Assembly: GCA_001603075.1 (NCBI GenBank)
Contig: LVBB01000156.1
Coordinates: forward strand, 1 to 41,663
DNA from: Phycisphaerales bacterium Planc_01
Lineage (GTDB): Bacteria; Planctomycetota; Phycisphaerae; Sedimentisphaerales; Anaerobacaceae
Direction of reading: 5' to 3'
Length of the DNA: 41,663 nt
In this document: piece after piece, positions 15,919 through 24,833 of the stretch
Position numbering within the stretch: position 1 is the stretch's first letter
Layout: each line of letters begins with the position of its first letter
The notes under the pieces: generated by a model
Databases searched by the model: none
Told to the model about the DNA's origin: nothing
What the model saw: the letters and a program-made list of their open reading frames with translations, nothing else
Position numbers and translations under genes: made by a program

Positions 15919-18900
15919 CTATGCATCCTTGCCGTGGCATTTCTTGTATTTCTTGCCACTGCCGCACGGGCAGGGGTCGTTGCGCCCGACCTTGGGCTGT
16001 TCCAGCCGAATCTGCTTGACCTTCTGCTCTCCCTGCGGGGCCTGGGCGGCAGCGCGCTGTCGCTCGGCCATCGCGAACTGGCCTACCTCATCGTGCGTGG
16101 TCTGGCTGACGTTCCAGACGCTCCTCGCCCGCGTTCCCGCCTCGAGATGCACGCGGAAGATGATATCCGTCACGCGATCCTCGATCGATTCGAGCATCTC
16201 GTTGAACATCCGGTAGCCTTCGCGCTTGTACTCAACCTTGGGGTCCTTCTCGGCAAACGAACGCGTCCAGATGCTGTCTTTGAGGTGATCCATCGCGTAG
16301 AGATGGTCTTTCCACGTGCTGTCGTAGACCTGCAACAGAACGTACCGTTCCAGGTCCGCCAGTTCACGGCGCAGGAAGCAGACGCCCACCGCCCGGAGCC
16401 GCTCCTTCGGATCGTCCTCGTGGCCCAGATCTTCAGGTTTCAGCGAGGCCTCAAATCTCTCATTGGCCCACCGGGTCAGCTCCTCGACGTTCAGGTGGGC
16501 GGCCTTTTCGGCCAGCTCTTCGTCGAGTTTGCCGTCGTTGTAGCTCTCACTGAGCCGCATCAACTGCTCGTGCACCTCGCGCGGTTTTTCGTTCTGCAAC
16601 CGCTCGGCCGAGAGCTCGGCGTTGTACTTCTTGTTGGCCCACTGGGCCAGCGACTCGAATCCATAGACGTTGGCCCCCTGCGATCCGTAGGCCATGCTCA
16701 TGGCGAATTCGACCGGATACTCGATCTCGCGCCGGCGGTATTTCTGCGCCGTCTCGGCGAGCATCCATTCACGCGCCTGCCGGGCATTCATTCCCTTCAG
16801 ATTCTCGATGTCCGGCTTCAGATCGAACTTCGCCCGGGCCCACTCGGCCAGGCGACGCACGGCGAAGTCGTCCCGCAGGAACTCCGCCAGAGGCGAGCAG
16901 TCGCGTCGGTCCACCTGCTCGCACGCGGCCGCAACGAGCTGCTCCTCGATCTCCTCAGGCGACTGGTTCTTGACCTTGCTCGCGCTGAGACTGACCTTGA
17001 ACGCCGACATCGCCCACTTGGTCAGGCCCGCGACGTCCCACGTGCCCGGATCCGCATAATCCTCCAGGTATTCGCCCAGCGAGAGAGAGATGTTGTTCCG
17101 GGCGGCGTCCTTGGCGCGGTCCTTGATCAGATTTGCGACATCCTGGGGCTCGGCCCCGGCCACGTCGGAGATCTTCAACTCAACATCGAAATTCGCGCGG
17201 GCCCATTCGAGCATGCACCGGAAGGGATACTCTTTGTCGAGGATGGACTCGCAATGGCCCGTGATCGTATGGTCGATCATCTCCTCGATCATCGCCTTGA
17301 GGTTGCGGCCTTCGAGGACCTGGCGCCGGCGGGAGTAGAAGATCTTCCGCTGGTGATCCATCACCTCGTCGTATTCGAGCAGGCTCTTGCGGATCTCGAA
17401 GTTCCGCTCTTCGACCTTCTTCTGCGCCTTCTCGATGCCCTTGCTGATGCGGCTGTGGTAGATGGGCTGGCCTTCTTCCCAGCCGATCCAGGACAGCGCC
17501 TTGACCGTCCACTCCGGGGCGAAGACGCGCATCAGATCGTCGTCAAAGCTCAGGAAGAACTGGCTCGATCCGGCGTCGCCCTGCCGGCCGGCGCGCCCGC
17601 GAAGCTGGTTGTCGATTCGCCTCGCCTCGTGCCGCTCGGTGCCGAGGATGTGCAACCCGCCGATCTCGGCCACCCCGTGACCGAGCTTGATATCGGTGCC
17701 GCGGCCCGCCATGTTGGTCGCAATGGTCACGTTGCCGCACATCCGGCCGTCGTGCGCCTTGTGCTGCTGACCCGCCTTGAGAACGATCTGGGCCTCGCGG
17801 GCATGCTGCTTGGCGTTGAGGACCTCGTGGTCGAGCCCGTATCGCTTCGTCAGGGCCGTCGAGAGCAGTTCGCTCTTCTCGATGCTGATCGTGCCGACCA
17901 GAACGGGCCGGCCGGCGGCGCTGGTCTCATGGATATCCTCGACGATCGCGTTGAACTTCTCGGCCATCGACTTGTAGATCACATCCTGCCGATCGTCGCG
18001 GACGCACGACTTGTTCGTCGGAACGACCACGACATCCAGCTTGTAGATCTTCATGAACTCGTCGGCCTCGGTCGCGGCCGTACCGGTCATGCCGGCGATG
18101 TTGGCGTACAGCTTGAAGAAATTCTGGAGCGTGATCGTCGCCAGCGTCTGGCTCTCTTCCTTGACGGTGACCCCCTCCTTGGCCTCGACCGCCTGGTGCA
18201 GGCCGTCGGACCACTGCCGCCCCTGCATCAGTCGCCCCGTGAACTCGTCGACGATGACGACCTTGCCGTCCATCACGACGTAGTCCTTTTCCTTCTCGAA
18301 GACCACATGGGCTCGAAGGCTCTGCTGCAACAGGTGGGGCCAGTCGATATTCGTCCCGGTGTAGAACGACCCCATGCCCGCAATGTCCTGGGCGGCCTTT
18401 TCGCCCTCGTCGGTCATGCGCACCTGCTTGCGGTCGAATTCCACCTCGTAGTACTGCGTCGCCTCGGTCAGTCTGGCCTGTGCGGCGGCAATCTCCTCCT
18501 GGGCTTTTTCGATGGCCTGCTGGGCCTTCTCCATCCGCTTGTTGTCCTTGTCCTTCTTGGCCTCGGACAACTCGCCCTGCGCGTTGGCGATCCTGCGCTC
18601 GGCCGCGTCGATCTGCGCCTTGGTCCGGGTGTACCCCCCCTGAAGCGAGATCAACTGCCGCGCGACCTGGTCGGCCTTTTTGTAGCGGGTCACGTCGTCG
18701 AACGCCGGCCCGGAGATGATCAAAGGCGTCCGGGCCTCGTCGATCAGAATCGAGTCCACCTCGTCGATGATCGCGTACTCGAGCGGCCCCTGGACCATCT
18801 GCTCGAGCATGGTCTTCATGTTGTCGCGCAGATAGTCGAAGCCGAACTCGTTGTTGGTCCCGTACGTGACGTCGCAGAGATAGGTGTCTTTTCGCTCCTG

Positions 18901-19407
18901 GCCGGCCGTATCCATGTCGGACTGGATCGCCCCCACCGTCATGCCCAGCGCATTGTAGACCGGCGCCATCCACTCGGCGTCGCGCTTCGCCAGATAGTCG
19001 TTGACCGTGACGATGTGCACGTGCCGTCCGGTCAGGTGCACCAGATAGGCCGCCAGCGTCGCCACGAGGGTCTTGCCCTCGCCGGTGGCCATCTCGGCGA
19101 TCTTGCCTTCGAACAGCACGTTGCCACCGATGAGCTGAACGTCGAAGTGTCGCATCTCGACGGTCCGCCGGGCCGTTTCCCGCACCACGGCAAACGCCTC
19201 GGCAAGGATGTCGTCCGGGTTCCTTCCGGCCGCCAGGGCCGCCTTGAATTCGGCGGTCTTGGCCTTCAGCGCCGCATCGTCGAGCTGCCGAATCCGATCC
19301 TCGAACGCCCCGGCCCGCTCGACCATGCCGGTATACGATTTGATCAGTCGCTCGTTGCGCGAGCCGAAGATCTTCAGGAGGACTCTACTTACTCTGTCGA
19401 AAGCCAT
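15919..19407 (-). CDS. secA: SecA preprotein translocase ATPase, long form with tandem repeats
   Basis: SecA drives proteins through SecYEG. All core motifs are present: Walker A ([13 protein letters not shown]), Walker B ([14 protein letters not shown]), motif VI ([20 protein letters not shown]) and the C-terminal zinc knuckle ([17 protein letters not shown]). At 1162 residues it is about 250-300 longer than usual. One insertion is a charged coiled coil at about residues 255-325 in the preprotein-crosslinking region ([18 protein letters not shown]). The other lies in the helical wing/scaffold region, where a W-A-x-x-x-F/Y unit recurs at W735, W798, W856, W923 and W980. The same unit normally occurs once. 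secA follows efp by 73 nt on the minus strand and probably shares its promoter. Other alternative starts were not needed: [15 protein letters not shown] is a typical SecA beginning. Confidence 0.97.
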   Translation of the reverse strand: MAFDRVSRVLLKIFGSRNERLIKSYTGMVERAGAFEDRIRQLDDAALKAKTAEFKAALAAGRNPDDILAEAFAVVRETARRTVEMRHFDVQLIGGNVLFEGKIAEMATGEGKTLVATLAAYLVHLTGRHVHIVTVNDYLAKRDAEWMAPVYNALGMTVGAIQSDMDTAGQERKDTYLCDVTYGTNNEFGFDYLRDNMKTMLEQMVQGPLEYAIIDEVDSILIDEARTPLIISGPAFDDVTRYKKADQVARQLISLQGGYTRTKAQIDAAERRIANAQGELSEAKKDKDNKRMEKAQQAIEKAQEEIAAAQARLTEATQYYEVEFDRKQVRMTDEGEKAAQDIAGMGSFYTGTNIDWPHLLQQSLRAHVVFEKEKDYVVMDGKVVIVDEFTGRLMQGRQWSDGLHQAVEAKEGVTVKEESQTLATITLQNFFKLYANIAGMTGTAATEADEFMKIYKLDVVVVPTNKSCVRDDRQDVIYKSMAEKFNAIVEDIHETSAAGRPVLVGTISIEKSELLSTALTKRYGLDHEVLNAKQHAREAQIVLKAGQQHKAHDGRMCGNVTIATNMAGRGTDIKLGHGVAEIGGLHILGTERHEARRIDNQLRGRAGRQGDAGSSQFFLSFDDDLMRVFAPEWTVKALSWIGWEEGQPIYHSRISKGIEKAQKKVEERNFEIRKSLLEYDEVMDHQRKIFYSRRRQVLEGRNLKAMIEEMIDHTITGHCESILDKEYPFRCMLEWARANFDVELKISDVAGAEPQDVANLIKDRAKDAARNNISLSLGEYLEDYADPGTWDVAGLTKWAMSAFKVSLSASKVKNQSPEEIEEQLVAAACEQVDRRDCSPLAEFLRDDFAVRRLAEWARAKFDLKPDIENLKGMNARQAREWMLAETAQKYRRREIEYPVEFAMSMAYGSQGANVYGFESLAQWANKKYNAELSAERLQNEKPREVHEQLMRLSESYNDGKLDEELAEKAAHLNVEELTRWANERFEASLKPEDLGHEDDPKERLRAVGVCFLRRELADLERYVLLQVYDSTWKDHLYAMDHLKDSIWTRSFAEKDPKVEYKREGYRMFNEMLESIEDRVTDIIFRVHLEAGTRARSVWNVSQTTHDEVGQFAMAERQRAAAQAPQGEQKVKQIRLEQPKVGRNDPCPCGSGKKYKKCHGKDA

Positions 19408-19480
19408 TTCGCTAACTCGATCCTCTCCATGAGGGCGTCGGCGGTGTCCGCCCCGCGGCTACCTGCCGACGCGATTCGAT

Positions 19481-20041
19481 TCAATCTTTGACTCGGGTGA
19501 CATACAGGCCCGTGCGGGTGTCCACGCGAATCAGCTCGCCGACCTTGATAAACGGCGGCACGGTCACCACCAACCCCGTCTCCAGTGTGGCCGGCTTGGT
19601 CTGGCTCGTGGCCGTAGCGCCCTTGATCTCCGGCGGAGTGTCCGTCACTTCGAGGTCCACCGTATTGGGCAGTGTGATGACCACCGGCTTGCCGTCATAC
19701 ATGCTGACCTGGAGCGGCGTGTTGGGCTTGAGGTACTTCGGGCCGTCGCCGAAGGCTTCATCGTCCAGAGCGATCTGGTCGAACGTCTCGGTGTCCATCA
19801 GAATGTGCCCGTCGCTTGATGAGTACAGATACTCGTAGTTGCGTTTGTCGAGAAAGATCTCCTCGATAACCTCTTCGCTGCGCAGCCGTGCGTTCTGGAT
19901 CGAGCCGTCCGTCAGACTCTTGAGCTTGGTCTGATAGACGGCCCCGCCCTTGCCCAATTTGACGTGTTCGAAGTCGACGATCGCATAGAGCTTGCCCTCG
20001 ATCTTGATCGTCTGGCCCTTTCGCATTTCCGACGCTTTCAT
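19481..20041 (-). CDS. efp: Elongation factor P
   Basis: EF-P relieves ribosome stalling at polyproline. The 186-residue protein has the KOW-like N-terminal domain with the modification loop EHVKLGKGGA (K31), two OB-like domains and the signature YLKPNTPLQVSMYDGKPV. The loop reads LGKGG where the common version is PGKGx. K31 would be the residue modified in lysylated or otherwise modified EF-Ps, but no epmA-like or related gene is in view. The ATG at 20041 is chosen because GGAG lies 6 nt upstream; an in-frame start four codons earlier is less likely. efp is the first gene of an efp-secA unit on the minus strand. Confidence 0.96.
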   Translation of the reverse strand: MKASEMRKGQTIKIEGKLYAIVDFEHVKLGKGGAVYQTKLKSLTDGSIQNARLRSEEVIEEIFLDKRNYEYLYSSSDGHILMDTETFDQIALDDEAFGDGPKYLKPNTPLQVSMYDGKPVVITLPNTVDLEVTDTPPEIKGATATSQTKPATLETGLVVTVPPFIKVGELIRVDTRTGLYVTRVKD

Positions 20042-20110
20042 ATACCGCTCCAACGGCTACCCAGATGAATGTCTTCAAAACTGTGAATGCAAAGCACTTA
20101 CGGTCGGATC

Positions 20111-20139
20111 AGTATGCCAGAGTGGGTCGGGGCTGTCAA
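20111..20139 (-). promoter_or_regulatory. Sigma-70-like promoter of efp-secA
   Basis: On the minus strand TTGACA (20134-20139), 17 bp, then CATACT (20111-20116). The predicted start is about 63 nt upstream of the efp ATG. Confidence 0.6.
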
Positions 20140-20202
20140 GAAAACGCACTCGGACAATCCACTTGCGGCCATCGGACGTTGCCCCGCGGACACGATTCGG
20201 AG

Positions 20203-20231
20203 GTGACCGACCCGACGGAAAAGGGTATGCT
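20203..20231 (+). promoter_or_regulatory. Candidate promoter of the ADP-ribosylglycohydrolase gene
   Basis: GTGACC (20203-20208), 17 bp, TATGCT (20226-20231), about 54 nt upstream of the ATG at 20285. It diverges from the efp promoter. Confidence 0.45.
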
Positions 20232-20284
20232 CTCGTCCGGAACAGCGGCCAGGAACGGACCAATCGATGATCGGGAGCCTTGAA

Positions 20285-21094
20285 ATGCTGGGCGCAATTG
20301 CAGGCGACATCGCGGGGTCGGCCTATGAGGGCAGGCCGGTCAAACGCAAGGACGTATCGCTGTTCGGACCGCTGGCGACCTTCACCGACGACACGGTGCT
20401 GACGGTGGCGGTCGCCGACGCCCTGCTGGGCGACCGCGACTACGGGCGTGCCTTGCGAACGTATACCCGTCGGCATCCCTTACGCGGCTACGGCGGCCAT
20501 TTTCTGCGATGGGCGGTGGTGCCGGCGATGGGGCCATACAACAGCTTCGGCAACGGATCGGCGATGCGGGTCAGCCCGGTGGCCTGGGCCTTCGATTCGC
20601 AAGACGACGTCCTGCGCGAGGCGGCCCGAACCGCCGAGTGCACGCACAACCATCCCGAGGGCGTCAAAGGGGCCCAGGCGACGGCGCTGGCGGTCTTTCT
20701 CGCTCGAAACGGCGAAGACAAGGAGTCGATTCGCCGGAGAGTCAGCGGCCGTTTCGGATACAACCTGTCGCGAACGGTCGATGAGATTCGGCCCGGCTAT
20801 GCGTTCGACGTCACCTGCCAGGGTTCCGTGCCGGAGGCCATCGTCGCCTTTCTCGACTCCCATTCGTACGAAGACGCCCTGCGCAACGCCGTCTCGCTCG
20901 GCGGCGACAGCGACACCCAGGCCTGCATCGCCGGGGCTATCGCCGAGGCGTTCTATCAGAAGGTCCCCTCCGAGTTCATCAGACAGGTCAGGGAACAACT
21001 GACCCCCGATCTTTGGAGCAAGACACTGGAATTCTACGCGAGGTTTGGATCGAAGGATATCATGGATCAGGTTCGTTCCCTCGACGGGGAGTAG
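20285..21094 (+). CDS. ADP-ribosylglycohydrolase family protein
   Basis: Members of this family remove ADP-ribose from proteins or small molecules using two Mg ions. The 269-residue product has the N-terminal block MLGAIAGDIAGS, the metal-binding TFTDDTVLTVAVADAL and the C-terminal GGDSDTQACIAGAIAEAF, with NGSAMRVSPVAWAF between them, so all usual ligand blocks are intact. The ATG at 20285 fits the family start and has GGGAG eight bases upstream; an ATG at 20267 would add six residues. No ADP-ribosyltransferase, nitrogenase or phage gene is near, so the substrate cannot be inferred. It is probably monocistronic because the next gene has its own promoter. Confidence 0.9.
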   Translation: MLGAIAGDIAGSAYEGRPVKRKDVSLFGPLATFTDDTVLTVAVADALLGDRDYGRALRTYTRRHPLRGYGGHFLRWAVVPAMGPYNSFGNGSAMRVSPVAWAFDSQDDVLREAARTAECTHNHPEGVKGAQATALAVFLARNGEDKESIRRRVSGRFGYNLSRTVDEIRPGYAFDVTCQGSVPEAIVAFLDSHSYEDALRNAVSLGGDSDTQACIAGAIAEAFYQKVPSEFIRQVREQLTPDLWSKTLEFYARFGSKDIMDQVRSLDGE

Positions 21095-21117
21095 ACCTGC
21101 GCAGCGGGTTCGGAGTA

Positions 21118-21146
21118 TTGCCTGAACCGCCGCAACTTCGTATACT
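21118..21146 (+). promoter_or_regulatory. Sigma-70-like promoter of the beta-helix protein gene
   Basis: TTGCCT (21118-21123), 17 bp, TATACT (21141-21146). It would give a leader of about 110 nt before the ATG at 21263. Confidence 0.6.
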
Positions 21147-21262
21147 ATGCAGTTGCAGGGACGTAGCGAGCCGAGTACAGGGCGGCTCATGTTCTTTGCA
21201 CAGGACCCGCGGAAGAAGCCGGCAACAACATGGCCGGCCAAGCGGAGAACGGAGGTTATACC

Positions 21263-23272
21263 ATGACGGCGAAGCACACAAGGAGTCTCCGGACAATCTC
21301 AATTGCACTGGCCATCGTCGCGATGGGCTCGGCCGTGTCCGGCGGCATCACTTTTGTGGACCACGACGCCGCCGGAACGGGCGACGGAACGACCTGGAGC
21401 AACGCCTATGTCCACCTGCAGGACGCGCTGGCCGCAGCGATCGACTTGGACGGACCCGTGGAGATTCGGGTTGCGCAAGGGCTGTATCGCCCGGACCAGG
21501 GAACGAACCAGAGGCTTGGTGACCGTAGCGCCACGTTCAGGCTTCTCAACAACGTGACCCTCAGGGGAGGTTTTGCGGGCGCCGCTGCGCCGGACCCGAA
21601 CGCCCGCGACGTAGGCACGTACCTGACGGTCCTCAGCGGCGATCTGGAGGACAACGATGGTCCGGACTTTGTCAACTGCGAGGACAATGCGGAGGCGGTC
21701 GTTACTTCCATCTCCAACGACACAACCGCCGTCATGGACGGCTTCACCATCACCGGTGGATTCGGCGGGTTCGGGCCCGGCCTGAACTGCCATGACACGT
21801 TCCCCGTCGTGCAGGACTGCACGTTCCGGGTCAACATGGCGGCGGGCGAGGACGGTGGCTATGGGGGCGCCGTGTTCGTCTCAGCAGGAGGGCCCGTATT
21901 CAGCCGGTGCACCTTCGCAGGCAACTGGGCAACGAAGCAAGGCGGTGCCATCTGCAGCCAGAACCGCGCCGACCTGACCGTCCATCACTGCGCCTTTAGA
22001 GCCAACTACGCCGACGACGGCGGCGCCATCCGCAGCGCCAGCGGCAATGTGAACGCTGCCGACTGCACCTTTGTCGGCAACGTGGCCGAAAGCCACGGCG
22101 GCGCTCTCTACTGCCACCAAGGCCGCCATGCGCTGACTCGATGCACGTTCGCCTCGAACTCGGCCCGATGGGGCGGCGGTCTCTACAACCTCTTCGGTGC
22201 AATGGACTTTGTGCGATGCACGTTCACCGCCAATGACGCCGATGAAGGCGGCGGCGTCTACATCGATTCAAGCGCCGCCGTGACCCTGAGCCATTGCCTG
22301 CTGGCAGGCAATCGAGCCCGCGATTGGGGCGGCGCAATGCTGGCCTGGTGCGACAGCAGCCCGGAACTGATCCACTGCACGATTGCCGACAACCGGGCGC
22401 CGGAAGGCTCCGCCGTCTCCAGCGGCGAACCGGTGCTCTGGAACTGCATCGTGTGGAACCGGGAAGCCACGAAATCGCCCTTCCGAGTACAGGGCGTGGG
22501 CCCCGCAGCAGGCTATAGCTGCATCCAGGGTGACTTTCCCGGCCGGGGCAACCTCGACACCGATCCGCTGTTCGCTTCGCCGGGCCATTGGGATTCCAGC
22601 GGGACGGCCGACGATCCCAGTGACGATTACTTCGTCGCGGGGGATTATCACCTCCGATCCGAAGCCGGGCGGTGGGACCCGAACAGCGAAAGCTGGGTAG
22701 CCGACGAGACGACCAGCCGGTGCATCGACGCAGGCGATCCGGACGATGGAATCGGCGAGGAACCCTTCCCAAACGGCGACATGGTCAACATGGGTGCCTA
22801 CGGCGGCACGGCTGAAGCCAGCAAGTCACCCGCCGGCAGTCCTTTGTGTGGGCAAACCGCGTACGAATTCGTGCCCGGGCAGAGCGCCGTCCTTCAGACG
22901 GGAGGATTCGCAGGCGTCAACTGGACATATCGCGTGGAGGGGAATATCCACATCGTCCTCGATTGCCTGATCGGTGTGGCCTCGTTCCGGCGTGTGGACG
23001 CGGCGGCCATCGATGAAAGCAGTTCGCTGCCGCGCCACCTTGACCTCAACGAGGCGTTCCGCCTGACGAGCTTGGTCGGGAGCGCCAAGCCCGACGGGAC
23101 CCTGGTGTTTTCCGGCAAGGCGGCTGATGATAGCGACGTCAGAATTACCGTCGCTTTCAAGGAGGATTGGGTGCTCATGAACGGCCAGACCACTCCGCCG
23201 GCCGGAACAGCGGACTTCTTCATCTTCAGCCTGGATGCGCTGCTGAAGCGATCATCCCACAACGATCGTTGA
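21263..23272 (+). CDS. Secreted right-handed beta-helix protein
   Basis: A 669-residue exported protein. The start (MTAKHTRSLRTISIALAIVAM) is a signal peptide, and the ATG at 21263 has GGAGG seven bases upstream. From about residue 140 to 420 there are many parallel beta-helix coils with the pattern GGAI/V ... CTF.GN.A (CTFAGNWATKQGGAICS, CAFRANYADDGGAI, CTFVGNVAESHGGALYC, CTFASNSARWGGGLYN). An IDAGDPDDG and MVNMGAYGGTAEA region follows, typical of planctomycete secreted choice-of-anchor-type proteins. The last 150 residues are beta-rich and unassigned. The many regularly spaced cysteines suggest a stable extracellular fold. I saw no catalytic polysaccharide-lyase residues, so a structural or adhesive role is equally possible. 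It does not have a dockerin. Confidence 0.85.
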   Translation: MTAKHTRSLRTISIALAIVAMGSAVSGGITFVDHDAAGTGDGTTWSNAYVHLQDALAAAIDLDGPVEIRVAQGLYRPDQGTNQRLGDRSATFRLLNNVTLRGGFAGAAAPDPNARDVGTYLTVLSGDLEDNDGPDFVNCEDNAEAVVTSISNDTTAVMDGFTITGGFGGFGPGLNCHDTFPVVQDCTFRVNMAAGEDGGYGGAVFVSAGGPVFSRCTFAGNWATKQGGAICSQNRADLTVHHCAFRANYADDGGAIRSASGNVNAADCTFVGNVAESHGGALYCHQGRHALTRCTFASNSARWGGGLYNLFGAMDFVRCTFTANDADEGGGVYIDSSAAVTLSHCLLAGNRARDWGGAMLAWCDSSPELIHCTIADNRAPEGSAVSSGEPVLWNCIVWNREATKSPFRVQGVGPAAGYSCIQGDFPGRGNLDTDPLFASPGHWDSSGTADDPSDDYFVAGDYHLRSEAGRWDPNSESWVADETTSRCIDAGDPDDGIGEEPFPNGDMVNMGAYGGTAEASKSPAGSPLCGQTAYEFVPGQSAVLQTGGFAGVNWTYRVEGNIHIVLDCLIGVASFRRVDAAAIDESSSLPRHLDLNEAFRLTSLVGSAKPDGTLVFSGKAADDSDVRITVAFKEDWVLMNGQTTPPAGTADFFIFSLDALLKRSSHNDR

Positions 23273-23315
23273 CCGCGGCAGAGAATCGGCCTCGAATGGC
23301 GTGACAGTCCCAACC

Positions 23316-23341
23316 GGCCAAAGAGATCACCCTCTTCGGCC
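23316..23341. other. Hairpin after the beta-helix gene
   Basis: ggccaaagag / ctcttcggcc with a 6-nt loop and one A-C mismatch. There is no T tract; it could be a weak terminator or part of the leader of the next operon. Confidence 0.35.
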
Positions 23342-23374
23342 AGGGATGTAGTCTGCTTTGCGGCGGGTTTTCGG

Positions 23375-23403
23375 TTGCCAACCTGCGCCGGTCAAGGTAT
23401 CAC
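23375..23403 (+). promoter_or_regulatory. Candidate promoter of the FAD oxidoreductase operon
   Basis: TTGCCA (23375-23380), 17 bp, TATCAC (23398-23403). The leader to the ATG at 23466 would be about 56 nt. Confidence 0.45.
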
Positions 23404-23465
23404 AAGGCCATGGGCCGACGCATGACCGATCCAACCTCGATCCATCTCAACAGAGGAGAGTCTTC

Positions 23466-24833
23466 ATGGACCATCGTATGAATCGACGGGACTGCCTGCG
23501 AGCGCTGGGGCTGTCGGGACTGACCGCAGGACTGGGATGGACCGCCGCGCCGTCCGCCCGCGCCCAGGGCGTCGGCGAATCGAGCGGGTTTCAGAGTTCG
23601 GTCATCGACCCACGCAAGGTCCAGGACGCACGGACGGCCGCGACGATCGTGGACGGCAAGGTGATCCAGCCGCAACGCGAGCTGCCGATTCTTCACCAGA
23701 CCGATGTGCTGGTGGTCGGAGGCGGCTCGGCCGGCGTCGTGGCCGCCATCGCCGCCAGGCGCGCCGGTGCCAACGTCACGCTGGTCGAGCGTTACGGCCA
23801 CTTCGGCGGGCTCTGGACCGGCGGGCTCGTCGTGCTGATCCTCGGGCATATCGTCAAAGGAGGCAAGCAGGTCTGCCAGGGGATCGGCGAGGAGATGATG
23901 CGCCGGATGGACAAGCTCGACGGCGCGATCATCGACCGCCGTCCCGGCGTCAATCCGACCGTGGATGCCGAGGCCGCCAAGTACGTCATGGTCGAGATGA
24001 TCGAGGAGGCGGGCGTCGACGTCTTCCTGCACTGCTGGGGCGTTGATGCAATCGTCACGGGGAACACGGTGCGTGGCGTCGTGTTCGAGAGCAAATCAGG
24101 CCGCCAGGCCATTCTGGCCAAAATCGTGGTCGATGCCACCGGCGATGGCGATCTGTTCGCGGCGGCCGGCGCCGAGTTCGAGCACCGCTCGCACAACGTC
24201 GGGCTCGTCTCGCGGATCGGCAACCTGGACCGGATCGATGCCGAGAAAGCCAAAGAGGCCCCGAAGCCCCGCCGGCTGGGCTCGGCCACGCCCGCCCCCG
24301 GCGTCAACTGGGTCAATTTGACCGGTCCGGAGGTGGACGGCCTGGACTTGGCGACGCTGACGCGCATGGAGATGAACCATCGCAAGTTCATCTGGAAAGA
24401 TGTCCAGAGAACGCGTCAGACCCCCGGCTACGAGAAGGTGTATCTCGTCGAGACCGCGCCGCAGATCGGCGTGCGGATCACTCGCGTGCTCAACGGGCTT
24501 AACCGCGTCCGGCTTTCGGACCTCAAGGCGGCGACGAAGTTCCCCGACGTCGTCGGCGTGGGCGGCGCATCCAACGCCACGCACGGCGAATGGCAGATTC
24601 CCTACGGGGCCCTGGTCCCCACCACGGTGGACAACGTTCTCGCATCGGGCCGCTGCATCAGCATGGACATGGGGATGGCCGACCTGGTGCGTCTGATCCC
24701 GAACTGCTTTGTCAGCGGTCACGCCGCCGGTGTTGCAGCAGCCGTGGCTGTTCAAGACCACTGCCGACCCCGCGACGTGGACATCGCCAAGGTCCAGAAG
24801 ATTCTCCGCCAGCAGGAGGCCTATCTCGGGTGA
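23466..24833 (+). CDS. Tat-type FAD-dependent oxidoreductase
   Basis: A 455-residue flavoprotein of the FAD_oxidored (pfam12831-like) group. The N-terminus (MNRRDCLRALGLSGLTAGLG ... ARAQ) looks like a twin-arginine signal, which would export the folded FAD protein. The dinucleotide motif is DVLVVGGGSAGVVAAIAARRAGANVTLVER; further FAD blocks are HFGGLWTGG, VVDATGDGD and VLASGRCISMDMGMADLVR with a C-terminal GHAAGVAAAVAV. The ATG at 23466 has GGAG eight bases upstream. Such enzymes include dehydrogenases for many organic substrates, but none can be assigned. It overlaps the next gene by four bases (GTGA), so the flavoprotein and the Nap-type iron-sulfur protein are probably a single electron-transfer unit. 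Confidence 0.88.
   Translation: MDHRMNRRDCLRALGLSGLTAGLGWTAAPSARAQGVGESSGFQSSVIDPRKVQDARTAATIVDGKVIQPQRELPILHQTDVLVVGGGSAGVVAAIAARRAGANVTLVERYGHFGGLWTGGLVVLILGHIVKGGKQVCQGIGEEMMRRMDKLDGAIIDRRPGVNPTVDAEAAKYVMVEMIEEAGVDVFLHCWGVDAIVTGNTVRGVVFESKSGRQAILAKIVVDATGDGDLFAAAGAEFEHRSHNVGLVSRIGNLDRIDAEKAKEAPKPRRLGSATPAPGVNWVNLTGPEVDGLDLATLTRMEMNHRKFIWKDVQRTRQTPGYEKVYLVETAPQIGVRITRVLNGLNRVRLSDLKAATKFPDVVGVGGASNATHGEWQIPYGALVPTTVDNVLASGRCISMDMGMADLVRLIPNCFVSGHAAGVAAAVAVQDHCRPRDVDIAKVQKILRQQEAYLG

Noticed and set aside
15934-19491. Very long open frame on the plus strand opposite secA (over 1100 codons)
   Set aside because: It mirrors the codon bias of the GC-rich secA gene and has no recognisable protein motif; secA on the other strand is certain.
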